A stretch of 64,000 nucleotides of DNA. Origin: Porodaedalea pini (taxonomy: Eukaryota > Basidiomycota > Agaricomycetes > Hymenochaetales > Hymenochaetaceae). The notes below the pieces were generated by a model. The model did not search any database and had not been told where the DNA came from. It worked only from the letters and a program-made list of their open reading frames with translations. The stretch covers positions 248,001-312,000 of the forward strand of contig NBAY01000031.1 of assembly GCA_002794775.1 (NCBI GenBank), given 5' to 3'. Made by a program: the position numbers and the translations under genes. Positions 10,965 through 22,616 of this stretch are shown here, in pieces. How positions within the stretch are numbered: the first letter of the stretch is position 1; the number at the start of each line of letters is the position of its first letter.

Positions 10965-11395
10965 TGTCGGAATCTCGTGTTATTATGATTCGCTATTGCT
11001 CATTCTTGACTCATGTGATGTCATCACTTCATTATTGTTCTCTGTACTAATATTGCGCATCCATGACTCATTCTGATGTAACATGACCATCGCACCATAT
11101 GACACCATCCTCTCTGTAGGCTATATAAACCCCAACTCCTGTAGCCGGATACTTCAGAGTGTTATACTGAAGTATCCGTAAGTAGTACTCTACTCTTCAC
11201 TTCACAGTCGCTTACCTCTTTTGTATAGTGATCTCTGATCACTTAGGTATTTATCTTATACAGAGTGTTATACTGAAGTATCCTGATCTCTGATCACTTA
11301 GACGCTCTCCGGTTGTCTGTTGCTTACACTGCGCTTACCACCTTACCGCTCTTACAGAGTACCTTGTGGTATTTACTCCTGCCGTATCTCTGATA
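10965..11395 (+). repeat. copia copy 1, 3' LTR with polypurine tract
   Basis: 431 bp, essentially identical to the 5' LTR. The purine run GAGGGGGAG immediately before it (10956-10964) is the polypurine tract for plus-strand priming and overlaps the end of pol. Confidence 0.92.
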
Positions 11396-11400
11396 CCTTT

Positions 11401-12199
11401 AGCCTCAGCTAGTCAGTGCCTGTATCAAGAATTTGAGTCGTCGGGACAGATATTCTGCACATCTTACATTGAGTAAGGTCACTAATGTCAATGTCGACAC
11501 CCCTCTCTTCCTCCCCCATCTCACCCAACATGGCGTCACAGGTGCAGCTCACTGAGGAATGCATGACAGGAACACATTTTTGCTGTCAGTAGTATCAAGA
11601 TGAGACACGATGGTAACCTCATTATGTCCTGGCAACAACAAGACGTCGGGAATGTCTGTGCAAAGCCTCACGGTTGAACAAGCTCAGTACTATGGCCTGG
11701 AGCATTTGTGCTCATCCTCATACGCAGGCTGGATGAACAAGAGTGGGACTAATTGGCTGATGAATGCTACAGATACCATCCAAGTCTTGTTCACATTCTA
11801 GCCCTAGCAGAGGGCAAGTGTTACGGGATGGCTGACATGAAAAAAAAATCATGTCCATCTTCTGCTTTGTATACATTCTCCATTCACTGCGAAACTGAGA
11901 GCTGAAAGCAGAATTTGCCATTGATTTTTTCTTTAGTAAATAATGCAGTATTGTACACAGCGAGAGATAGTAAATACAGTATCATGGTAAACAGCTAAGG
12001 AAGCCAACAAGGCTCTGCAACTAATCTCGTGCATTCTCCCGCTTCCACAATTAGTCTCATCTTCTCAACTCCTCTAAGACCTGATGCCGAAAGAAGTCAT
12101 TCTTAAGGCCTGTGGAGAACTTGCTGGATTGTTTGCAAGTTACTCTTTCTAATGTGAAGGACAAAATAAAAACCTTACGGAGTTATAAGGTGCCCGCCA
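11401..12199. other. No gene recognised; possible fragments
   Basis: Right flank of copia copy 1. Short open frames occur (for example 11650-11801 reading MSVQSLTVEQAQYYGLEHL), but none matches a family I recognise. The last part (12080-12200) may be the decayed upstream portion of the CHAT gene that follows. Confidence 0.4.
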
Positions 12200-12700
12200 C
12201 TTACCTCCTTGATGACAAGGCTCGGAACGACGACGTGATCAAAATCCCCCAAATCATCATTGGGTCCATTCCACTTGCTACAGTTCTTTGAATCTGAAGC
12301 AAACTTTCGACTCATCTTTTAAGCTTCATGACAACGCCCGACTCTCATTGCTTGACATCGTCCAAGCTACGGCTGAATTTGCCTTCCTTTCTGCTTGTCA
12401 TACAGCAGAACAGTCTTATTGCAGCGCACATAACGAAGGGCCTCACCTCGTAGCAGCCATACAGTTCTGCAGCTTCCGAAGTGTCATTAGTACCATGTAA
12501 GTGTTAGCCGATGTTGATGGGCCTTACTTCATTGCACACATCTACAAATGTATGCCCTCGAAGAAGGATATGCCGGAAACTGGGTACAAAAGGGTTGCCA
12601 GGGCGCTTCGTAATTCCGCCTTGCTGATGAAAGTGAGGTGTAATAAACAGGACCTGGCAACGGAGAGATGGGTCAATTTTATTCATATTGGAGCTCGATC
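12200..12700 (+). pseudogene. CHAT-domain (caspase-like) gene relic
   Basis: The translation carries the C-terminal half of a CHAT peptidase domain: LLDDKARNDDVIKIPQ, then VHSTCYSSLN at the place of the usual VHFACHG, then SSFKLHDNARLSLLDI, FAFLSACHTAEQ, QFCSFRSVISTM, ADVDGPYF and ERWVNFIHIGA. The catalytic Cys (SACHTA) and the first His are kept, but the ACHG part is degraded to TCYS. A TAA at 12498-12500 replaces the expected Trp after ISTM, and a frame change lies near 12270. In mushrooms such domains usually follow tetratricopeptide repeats; none is readable here. CHAT proteases in fungi can activate gasdermin-like death effectors, but no gasdermin is visible. Confidence 0.72.
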
Positions 12701-13566
12701 ATGCTTTGGTGAGTTTGTAAACTTCAGGCCAGTGTTCTACGGTTTGCTCACGAATAACTTGCCCAGCTCATTCTCATTAACATCTTGTCTATGGATCTTC
12801 ATGTGCAGTTAGCCGGGAATGGAGTGTGACATTTCATGTTCATTGATTGTTTGGTATTTATTCTCGTTGATGTCCATTTCTTTTCTCGACTGCACAATAA
12901 TCATGCATGGTACTTTGACTGCAATAGCGATGCTAAAGTTCAGTACAGCATGCTGATACCAAGCAGCAAGAAAATGTCGGAGGCGTATGCGTAGCAGGCG
13001 CCCCATGCAATGGCTTGATGGGTAGAGAAGTTGATCACGATATTTCAACATTAATCGTTTTCGGTACGCTTGTAAAAGCTGATTGCCTAGCAATGATGTA
13101 TGATCATGTATATGTAGCCCTGAACGTACCGCCTCGTAACAGATGCCGACTTGTGAGAGGGATCAATCACTATGAAAAATTGACTTGTAAGTACCTTCCC
13201 CCCTTCCTCTTTCGTTTGATTCGTCCTGCTCATTCGTCAGATCGGGAAAGTTCAAAGTAGTCCATGAGCATTTTGCCGATGATGAATACCACTTTTATTC
13301 GCCGCCGCGGCCTTCAGCCTGCAGAGCTTCTCCTTGCGCTCATATTACCTTTGTCCGGTCCGAAGAAGATCCCCGTGTCGTGAGCAAGCATTGATTGTCT
13401 TTGACAGTCGTAGAGCGACGTGGAGGTGTGAGTGTAGGCAAAGGTGGTGACTGGACGAGCAGAGTGTCAGTGCCTATCACGTGCTCATTATTTATCTCCG
13501 CTGTTTCTGCTCTTGACGGCCTTTTGAATTGAAATTCCTTCATTTTCGTGTCCTACGCGACAAATC
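12701..13566. other. Intergenic, upstream of RRP45
   Basis: No coding family, tRNA or repeat was recognised. The stretch from about 13300 probably holds the RRP45 promoter; no clear TATA box was seen. Confidence 0.45.
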
Positions 13567-14683
13567 ATGCGTCCAGCATCTCCTTCATTACCCGAGCGCG
13601 AATTCACACTCGAGGCGCTCAAGCAGTCTTTGCGCGTCGATGGCCGGGGACCTTTGGACATGCGCTCTGTAGAACTCAACTTCGGTCCTGAGCTAGGGTG
13701 GGTCGAATGCTCCTTGGGAAAAACTAGGCATGCCGTTCTTTAGCGGAGAGTTTTTGAGAGTCTGACGCAGTGTTAATTTATCCGTGAACAACAGAGTGCT
13801 CGCGGAGGTGGACGCGAAAATGGTGAAACCACCAGAAGAACGGCCGCTCGAAGGCATCATCACAATACACTCGGAAATCTCACCGATGGCATCGAGTGAC
13901 TTCGAACCAGGCCGGTAGGTGTGTGCGAGGACGCCTCTCATATCTGCGCGTTCTGATAAAAATTTTGATCTGGCAACAACACAGTCCGAGCGAAGAGGAG
14001 GTTCTGATCACAAGAATGCTCGAAAAGGTTCTGAGGAGAAGCGACGCTGTGGACAGGGAATCTTTGTGTGTTTTAGCCGGCCAGCGGGTTCGTTTCGATC
14101 CCCTTTTCTGAACGGCGTAAAATCATGATTTTTTACATCCCATTGTCCGCAGGTCTGGCACTTGAGATTGACAATCCATTTCCTCGCCGACGCTGGTAAC
14201 ATGCTCGATTGTGCCTGCTTAGCTGGAATGATCGCACTCAAGCATTTCCGAAGGCCGGAGGTGGAAGTCATCGGCAATGAGGTAACGGTTGTGCGTTCAC
14301 TTTCTATGACTTTATGTTGGATTCTGTGGGTCTTTAACGATTCATCCTGATGATAGCATCCGCCTACGGAACGCGCCCCTGTACCTCTCTCTGTGCACCA
14401 CACTCCCTTCTGCCTCACGTTTGCCTACTTTGACGAACCAGGTACACCGCCAATCCTAGACCCCGCGCGCCTCGAACAGACGCTCGCAACGGGCACACTT
14501 TCGCTTGCTCTAAATGCACAGCGTGAACTGTGCGTCGTGCAAAAGGCAGGCGGTGTTCCGCTTGCACAGGACGACATCATACGAATGATCGATCTGGGAA
14601 TTGGAAAAGTGAAGGAGCTCGATGCGTTCGTTGACGCCAGATTGAAAGAGGATTGGGCTGGGAGGGTAGTTGAAGTGAGGTAG
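13567..14683 (+). CDS. RRP45: Exosome complex subunit Rrp45 (RNase PH fold)
   Basis: Encodes the ring subunit Rrp45 (EXOSC9 in animals) of the nuclear and cytoplasmic RNA exosome, a catalytically inactive RNase PH-like protein that forms the RNA channel with Rrp41. Five exons join in frame to 282 residues: 13567-13727, 13795-13914, 13985-14087, 14153-14290 and 14357-14683. Conserved blocks are LRVDGRGPLDMRSVELNFG, GWVECSLGKTRVLAEV, ISPMASSDFEPGRPSEEE, DAGNMLDCACLAGMIALKHF and PVPLSVHHTPFC. Length is normal for a version without the long C-terminal tail of the human protein. Intron 1 has a GC donor (ACTAG/GCATGC), since the conserved WVECSLGKTR rules out an earlier GT. The gene looks intact between two copia insertions. 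Confidence 0.92.
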
Positions 14684-15118
14684 TTCTGTGAGTGTTCATC
14701 ATTTTTCCCATTATGGCTATGGGGCTTATTGGTAGATACTCTTAAAAGGAGAAGATATCGATCATAAAACAATGTACCATCGTTTCAAAAAATTGTTCTG
14801 GCTGTCTAAGAAGGCTATTTTGTGTTTGTAAAGAACAAAGCGCCACCGTCAGACTGAAGCATTTGACATTACGTCACGTCACCGACCATCATTGTCCCCA
14901 ACAATATTAATTATCAGCGCTGCTTGCCCCCCATCTCCAAACCCCGAGAGCCTCCCCGAGCCTGCAATTGCTAATGTATCAAATGGTAGGTTTGGGGGTT
15001 GATGCCGTCAAGCGCTCAGTCCGACGTCCCAGGCTATACCTCATTAAAAAGGCCCTTCATCTCCGCAATATACTATAGCCCGTCCATCGCTCTTCTTCAC
15101 TCACAACTCGAACTCTCT
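14684..15118. other. Intergenic between RRP45 and the F-box-like gene
   Basis: About 435 bp with no gene. It must contain the RRP45 terminator and the promoter of the next gene; I see no diagnostic element beyond a pyrimidine-rich tract at 15080-15110. Confidence 0.5.
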
Positions 15119-16467
15119 ATGATGAATGCGACTGGACTGTATGCTTATAGGTTTCGCGGTGCGCTTAAATGAAAGCGACCAGAATGGCAAAGGCTGACGG
15201 CAGTCTGCACTTTCAGACACTTACTTCATCTTCCCCTGCTATCATGATAGCTATCCTAGTGGACTCGGAACAACTCTAATACAGAACATACCTGGCGACC
15301 ATGAACTATTCGAAGGTAGTCCATCTGGGAGATCTTGAATCTAAAGCATAGCTGACGTGTGTTTTTCTTCTCACAAGAATGGCTGAAAACGTCTAAAGAG
15401 CACTATGAGCGAGCTTGTAAGAAACTTCAGCTCTCTGATCCTACGGACGATCTAGGATATTACCGGAGGCCCTCGTCTGACCCGCCTGTGAAAGATGCCT
15501 TCATCGAATGGGTCTATACTATAGACCTTGACAGGATGGCATTCTCCGTAGACGGTGGGGCGCATTTCAAGCTCGACAAAATCCCTCGCGGCGAGGACGG
15601 AGAAGAGTGGATCCAATATCTGGACCAAGACGGCCTGGGGTGGCGTTGTCTTAAACCGTGTACGCCCCAACGGGCTGTCGCGGATTTGCACCCCGATCTT
15701 ACCGCAATTGCCGAGAGCGCCATCACGTACCGCAGCCTCAAAGCAACGCTCATCGATATCACGGACTGGTCGCAGCCCAGCTTGGCACCCGAGCTTGCTT
15801 CACAAGCTCTGGTGATAATGGTCGTAAAGGCGATTATCAGTCAGTACTATGGCCGGCTTTCAAACGCGTACCAGTATGCACCCACCGATCTGAGGTTCCA
15901 GCACCCTGCTGAATGTCTCTTACGAGCGGCAGCCCCAACCTTCCTTCAGCTTCAGTTTAATGTCGAGGATACAATCGAAACGGTCTCGAGCGTTTCTGAG
16001 GATGACGGCGACCCCGGACATGGCGCCTTCTACTGGTTCAGGGGATGTTTGATCCTTCTTTCCAGTCGACTGGACGCGGAAATGCATCTTCAGGCGAGTG
16101 TTACTCGAGTCTTCGCCCACGTCCAGGAGAAGGAAATCGAGTTTTGCACCGCGCTCATCTGGTCTCTACGGCACGTCGTAGTTGTCCGCGTTTCGCGGGA
16201 TGGAGTGGCTCATAGCTCGGCGCAGCCCATTCTAGCAGCCTACGGTGTTGATGACGCAGCATTCATCGCGGGTATTCGCCTCCTGACTCATTACCTGCGT
16301 CCTGTGCATGCCGACATTGAAAGCGAAGAGCGTGAGACATCGGCGGACAGGAGCGAGAGTGGGCACAACATGCCTCCTATCATGCGGCCCGAGGAACCGC
16401 CTATCAGCAACGGGGTCTGCCTACCTATGGATGTCGTGCTGGAAATCATGAAGTTCGCTGATGTGGA

Positions 16468-16899
16468 TATCAGAGATACAGCAGGGGTAATAACCACAAG
16501 GTATTCTGTAATAGCGGCAAGGCGGTAAACGCAGTGTGAGCAACAGACAACCGGAGAGCGTCTAAGTGATCAGAGATCAGGATACTTCAGTATAACACTC
16601 TGTATAAGATAAATACCTAAGTGATCAGAGATCACTATACAAAAGAGGTAAGCGACTGTGAAGTGAAGAGTAGAGTACTACTTACGGATACTTCAGTATA
16701 ACACTCTGAAGTATCCGGCTACAGGAGCTGGGGTTTATATAGACTACAGAGAGGATGGTGTCATATGTAGTGATGGTCATGTTACATCAGAATGAGTCAT
16801 GAATGCACGACATTTGTACAGAGAACAATAGAGATAGTGATGATACCATATGAGTCATGGATGAGCAATAGCGAATCATAATAACACGAGATTCCGACA
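16468..16899 (-). repeat. copia copy 2, 3' LTR
   Basis: 432 bp; on the minus strand it begins TGTCGGAATCTCG and ends CTGATA. The polypurine tract (GAAGGGGAG on the minus strand, about 16900-16908) adjoins it. Confidence 0.92.
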
Positions 16900-16906
16900 C
16901 TCCCCT

Positions 16907-19900
16907 TCAAACACGCGATAGTCTGAATGACACAGCAAAGTGTTTGGCCTTCATAGACGGAAGAGCCTTCGTGAGTGTGTCTGCCAACATATCTTCAGTT
17001 GGGCAGAAAGAGAGTGTGATGTGTCCTCCCTCAATCTCTTGACAAATGAAGTGAAATTCAATGTCGATATGTTTAGTGCGCGCTTGGAATTTATCATCCT
17101 TTGCAAGTGCGATCACGCCTTGGTTGTCTGAGAGAAGAGGGACTGCAAATGGTTTCAAACCAAATACCTCCATCGCAAATGAACGTATCCAGAGTGCTTC
17201 CTTTGTGGCATATGTCAGCGCGTAGTATTCGGCCTCAGTGGTGGAAAGTGCAACGCGAGTTTGGCACTTAGACTTCCAGGATATTGCTGATCCGTTCAGG
17301 AAGAATGCGTAACCTGAGATTGCTCTGCGCCCTTCCGTGCTCATGCCGTCGGCGTCCGAGAAACCTACAAAACTTTTGTCAGGTGAACGCCCCAGGACGA
17401 GCTTCCAGTCCAGTGTGCCTATGAGGTATTGGAATATTTGTTTTACGCCATTCCAATGGACGAGTCCAGGGGTTTCACAGAATCGGGCGAGCTGGTTGAC
17501 AGCGTACTGGATATCAGGGCGTGTATTGATGGTGGCATATTGTAGAGCACCAAGGGCCTGTCTGTAAGGTTTGCGACTCATTTCGCGAATTTCTTCTAGA
17601 GTGGCAGGGCCCTGGTTTGACGAGTAGGTGTGGTTTGTGTCCATGGGTATTGCACGGGCTTTTGCGTCCTTGAAACCGTAGCGCTCAATGATCGACTCCA
17701 GGTAAGACCTCTGCGACATTGTGATGGTTCCAGTGTTCCAATCGCGAGTGATTTCTATCCCTAGAAGCCAGTTTATAGGGCCTGAATCGACAATCTCGAG
17801 TTTTCTAGCAATGCGCTTTTTGGTTTCCTCAAGTAGATGCAGCTTGGACGAGACAATTGTAATGTCATCGACGTGTGCGGCCAGAAGAGTAATTTCTCCC
17901 CCTGGATGGTGATGGTAGAAAACAGCGTGGTTCAACTCCGAGCGAGTGAATCCGAGTTTGTTTAGCATGTCACGAAGAACCATATACCAGCGTCGTCCTG
18001 CCTGTTTTAACCCGTAGAGAGCTACCTTCAATTTCAGCACATTTTCGCCGGATACGCCTTCAACCTTGATACCGGGGGGCGGTCGCATGAAGATTTGTTC
18101 ATCTTCATTTAGCTTTCCGTATAGGTAGGTGGATTTGACGTCGATCTGATGTACTTCCCATCCATGCTGCGTGGCCATTGAGAGGATCATACGTGTGGCT
18201 GTAGGGTTTACGACTGAGGAATAGGTGTCGTCCGAGTAGTAGTCGATTCCGTCAATTTGGGTAAACCCCTGAGCGACTAGACGAGCTCGGTGACCTGTGA
18301 CATTTCCCTGTGCATTTCGCTTTGTCCTGTATACCCACTTACTGCCAACAATGTTTGTGTTTTGTGGCTTGTCAACAATACTCCAGGAGTTATGCACATT
18401 TAAGCGTCTAATTTCATCCTCCATTGCGGCATACCAGTTCTGCCAGTCAGGGCTGCGCTGAGCCTCTGTGAGTGACAGCAGGTCTCTGGATTCGAGTTGG
18501 GCGACAGAATGTGCTTCATAGTCCGGTATCGTGTCCATGATGCGAACGATCGGTTCCCAGTTTCGTGACGTCGAGTTTATGACATCCATGACGACTTGTG
18601 CTGATTCGCGGATTTTTCGACTAGGTGTGCGAGTGCGCTTTCCTTCGACAATGAGTGGATCAACAGGTTCGCGTATTTCACCAGGTTCCAATGTGGACGA
18701 CTTTGAGCGTTTGGCAGATCGGTCTGTTTCTGGACTAGAGGAGCGAGGTCGTTTTGAGATGAGGGTAGATTCAGTTTCATCGTCATCAGCGACTGGTCCG
18801 ATATCAAAATCCTCTTGCTCCCCCTCGATGAGACGAGTTTCCATCTTCGAGAATACGACATTACGCTCAATGGTGATCTTCTTTTCTTTTGTCCAGTAAA
18901 CGCGGTGACCATTTGAGGTGTCATCAAAACCAACCCATTGTCCTTCGACTGCACGCGCATCCAGCTTCGAGTTCGGGTTTGTGCCGATATAGACCGGCTG
19001 TCCCCATTCATGGAGAATGTTGACAGGGACATGTCCGAAGCAAACTTCAAAGGGTGATTTTTATTGGAGGGAGCGGTGCGGAGTGCGGTTGTAGATTTGG
19101 ACGATGTAGTCGAGCGCATATCCCCAGAGCCATTTTGGCAATCCGGAGGCTAAAAGAACAGCACGAACACCATTGAAGATAGTGCCGTGTACGCGCTCAG
19201 CGACTCCGTTGTGCTCAGGTGTGTCATGGACTGTAAGTCGTCGAAGTATTCCCTGGCATTCGAGGTGAGCGTTCATTTCATCAGATAGAAACTCTCCTCC
19301 TCGATCCGAATGGACGCATTTGATGCGTACGCCATGCTGCAGTTGCAGGCGGGCTTCGAATCCTATGAACTTCACAAATGATTCGGACTTGACTCCCATG
19401 TGGATCATTTCGAGCCAACGGGTAGCGTCGTCTATGATGGTAAGGATGTAGCGTGCATTGTGTACTGTCCTAACACTGGCAGGTCCCCAAACGTCAAGGT
19501 AGATGATGTCGCCAAAACTGTCCAACATGTCTCCAATCCTAGTAGTAGAGACTGCAGCTCGGCGTGCTTTGGCTCGCATGCATACGGCGCATTCCAAGTC
19601 TGAGGTGGCTTCAGTGTCATCCAGAGTGATTCCCGGCAGCTTTCCTTCTCATGTCATCCACTTGATGTAATCAAAGTTAATATGTCCCAGTTGCTTGTGA
19701 AGGGTGAACAGCGAGACTTTGCGGGATGTGGATGTGACAGCTGCGGCAGAGGCGTCATTCTCATGGTAGATCCTGTAAAGGCCATCTAGTTTAGGTATGA
19801 CAGCGATGAGGTCTTGAGAGCGATTGAAGATATCGAGTTTGCCTCCTCTGAATGTGCAAGTATAGCTGGCCTGGTCGAGTTTAGGGACTGAGATGAGCGT

Positions 19901-21457
19901 CGAGTGCATTTCAGGAGCATATAGAACCCCTTTAAGACGCATGGTGGTCATTCCACCTGGGCGATTCAGCCTGATTACCATGTCTCCTTCGCCAAGAGCC
20001 TGAAAGGTTTGGTTGTTGGCGGCGCGAATCCTAGTTTTGACTGTGGATTGCGGCTGATAGTTTGTGAGACGTTCACGATGAGGCGTCATATGACGACTAG
20101 CACCAGAGTCGAATATGTCGACTTGTTCAGTGGAGATGCTCGACGCTTCGGCTTCTCCCTGTCTGGCTAAGTCAGAGCAGTCTATGACTTCTCCAAGCCA
20201 TGTGTTCTCGACGATTTCCTCGATGTATGCAGATGTTGCCGCCTCTGGTTTGTATTGTGGAGGTGGCACTGTCGTTGAGCCAGATTGCTGGGCGGGAGCG
20301 GGTGACTTTGTGTCCGCAGATCCTGCGTCAGCTTTCTTGTATGTTTTCTGCTTCGAGGGACATTGAGGTGATTTATGCCCTTTTCCACCACATTTGTAGC
20401 AGGTGGCATCCTCATCTGGGATGGTCTCTTTGCCCTTTCCTTTGTTTTGCCTGTCCCCATGGTTGTCATAACCTCCACAGCCACGTCCACGACCGCGTCC
20501 ATGACCTCTTCCACGTCCGCCACGACCTCTTCCACTTGATGCATAGTTTGCTGACTCGGTGTCCTTTGGTTTGTTATGCGTAAGTGTGTAGCGTTGAAAG
20601 TCTGCACGAAGGTCCAATAGTAATTCTGTGGATGTCATTCGGTGAGGTGTGTTGGCAGCGTTGGTTACATCGAGGGTTTTGTTCATCATTTGATGAGCGG
20701 TGACGACGTGATTGAAATCATTGGGGATGCCCGTAGTGAGGGCATTTACAAAGGCTTTGTCATCTATAGACGTGTTTCCCATGTGAGTGAGTTTATCGCG
20801 TATGTCGACCATTTTGTCCAGGTACTTGTCAAGCTTATTCGGTGCCTGACATTTAAGCATGAAGAGTTCTCGCTCGCTGACAGCTTCAGCAGTGGCCGTG
20901 ACCACATCGAACTGAGCCTTTAGTTTCGACATTAAGTTGTGTACCTTTTCGACGTCCATGTATTTGATGAAGATTGTGTCCGGGAGCTTCATCATGATCA
21001 CACTGAGCATTGCTTGGTCTAGGTCCAACTGGTCCTGGTTGCCTGCCGGTGGAGCTGTGGTAAGACGAGGTCGTCCGCCACACGATAGTGCGGCGAACTT
21101 GATCTTTCCGATGAATACTTGATAGTTGTTGCCACTAGCGTTAAGCTTGGGTACATCGGTGAAGATCTTGGTGACAGCGTCGGCAGAAGGCATGATGATG
21201 ATGACTGGTCGGTGTACGGTGTGAGCGATGTTTACGTGCAATGGGATATCCACAAAGAGCGATTCGATAGGACTGAATGCAGCTAGTGCGAAAGTATCGG
21301 GTCTTCCTTGAGCGATGTAGTTTTCTGCCCAATCAAACCAGGGTTCAATAGGTTGACCGGTGCGTGCAAGGAGTCCTCGGGATCTGAAGCTTCTGCGAGT
21401 TTTGGGGACAAAGGTCTGCTGATAGTTTAGGAGTTTCCGATGACGGGCGTAGGTCAT
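16907..21457 (-). pseudogene. copia gag-pol, copy 2, with the same two stops
   Basis: Colinear with copy 1: gag-protease with CCHC knuckle and DSGAS (21457-19649), integrase segment (to 19061), then RT-RNase H (18844-16907). The in-frame TGA after YIKWMT and the TAA after RTPHRSLQ occupy the same codons as in copy 1. The integrase segment is identical in protein sequence to copy 1. Early gag and the RT half differ by scattered substitutions (for example FVDIPLHV against FADIPSHV, and FSDADG against YSDANG in RNase H). Confidence 0.88.
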
Positions 21458-21500
21458 ATAATGGTTGTGTGCAAATTGTGACGAGGCTAGAGGAGCTCAA

Positions 21501-21511
21501 GGCTCATAACC
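21501..21511 (-). other. copia copy 2 primer-binding site
   Basis: GGCTCATAACC on the plus strand, i.e. GGTTATGAGCC in element orientation, next to the LTR. As in copy 1 it matches the anticodon stem-loop of initiator tRNA-Met. Confidence 0.62.
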
Positions 21512-21943
21512 TATCAGAGATACAGCAGGGGTAATAACCACAAGGTATTCTGTAATAGTGGCAAGGTGGTAAGCGCAGTGTAAGCAACAGACAACCGGAG
21601 AGCGTCTAAGTGATCAGAGATCAGGATACTTCAGTATAACACTCTGTATAAGATAAATACCTAAGTGATCAGAGATCACTATACAAAAGAGGTAAGCGAC
21701 TGTGAAGTGAAGAGTAGAGTACTACTTACGGATACTTCAGTATAACACTCTGAAGTATCCGGCTACAGGAGCTGGGGTTTATATAGACTACAGAGAGGAT
21801 GGTGTCATATGTAGCAATGGTCATGTTACATCAGAATGAGTCATGAATGCACGACATTTGTACAGAGAACAATAGAGATAGTGATGATACCATATGAGTC
21901 ATGGATGAGCAATAGCGAATCATAATAACACGAGATTCCGACA
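21512..21943 (-). repeat. copia copy 2, 5' LTR
   Basis: 432 bp. Compared with its partner at 16468 it differs at about six positions (for example AGTGG against AGCGG, and TAGCAATGG against TAGTGATGG on the plus strand). Confidence 0.92.
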
Positions 21944-22616
21944 GTGGATACCTACAACAATGTCTTCAGTAGGCTATCAAGAGCCACGCGTTCAGTTTTC
22001 GCAAGAAGGCCTCGTATTGGCCCATACACCGTCTACGGATGTACTGGCGAACAATACCTTGCTGGAGCCGAGATAGCTGGGAACGGCTGCTCCCTCCTTG
22101 CGCGTACGGAGAACGGCAGTCCAGTCCACCTTAAGCTTAATCATTGAGAGCATTGCCTCGATAACGATCTCACCACTTGCTCGAATCCAGAACTGGAGGA
22201 TTTTGTCCACGTCAGTGTCAGATTGCCGATCAGGTTAGAAGGGACCCGCAAGACAGCGTCCAAGACGGAGCAGTGGTTCGACGTCCGTCGTAGCGCACTC
22301 TTGCTGGAGGAGTCTTAATAGGATGGACACACAGAAGTTTTCCACGGAAAAGGCAGCTGCACAGTATTCACGGCATCATTGACTATCCAAAGGGTGGCAT
22401 GTTGTTGCGGAAGGGAACTCTTGATCAGTCGTACCCAATGCAAGTGTGTCGTATAATAATGTCCGACGTCCATCTTTTAGGTGTGATAATACCCCAAGAG
22501 TAGAGGCTCGATGGAGAAAACCATGATGAAAATTATAATCCATCATATATACAACATATAGTATTCAACATTTCAGCTCGTATGTCCTGGCAGATCTAGC
22601 AATGAGGAAACCGAGG

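Larger units (their letters stand above)
5922..11395 (+). mobile_element. Ty1/copia retrotransposon, copy 1 (complete)
   Basis: This is a full LTR retrotransposon of 5474 bp with 431-bp LTRs, flanked by the 5-bp target duplication CCTTT (5917-5921 and 11396-11400). Order: 5' LTR, primer-binding site, gag with CCHC knuckle, aspartic protease, integrase, reverse transcriptase and RNase H, polypurine tract, 3' LTR. Integrase before RT defines the copia (Pseudoviridae-type) group. The LTRs differ at one position that I could see (6296-6297 region against 11339-11340), so insertion was recent. Two in-frame stops break the long frame. It inserted beside a putative open frame that reads from about 5850 into 11400-11456 when the element is removed. 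Confidence 0.93.
16468..21943 (-). mobile_element. Ty1/copia retrotransposon, copy 2 (complete)
   Basis: Same family as copy 1 in the opposite orientation, 5476 bp, with 432-bp LTRs and a 5-bp target duplication GTGGA (16463-16467 and 21944-21948). The two LTRs differ at about six positions, all transitions, so this insertion looks older than copy 1. The U3 part of its LTRs is a distinct subtype from copy 1, while R-U5 is close. It interrupts the F-box-like gene. Confidence 0.93.
15119..22318 (+). pseudogene. F-box-like gene split by copia copy 2
   Basis: Three 5' exons join in phase: 15119-15150, 15251-15315 and 15378-16467. They give a protein starting MMNATGLYAYS, then GDHELFEEWLKTSKEHYERA and a long region with no known catalytic motif. 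Near the break the sequence reads LPMDVVLEIMKFADVD, typical of mushroom F-box-like segments that bind Skp1 in SCF ubiquitin ligases. The copia element interrupts the codon GAT at 16466-16468. Beyond its GTGGA duplication the same frame resumes at 21944 (VDTYNNVFSRLSRATRSVFA). It then meets TGA at 22145-22147, after which it stays open in the same frame for 57 codons to TAA at 22316-22318. That TGA may be a further nonsense mutation (CGA to TGA). The F-box call is weak because only one short motif supports it; the disruption is clear. Confidence 0.65.
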
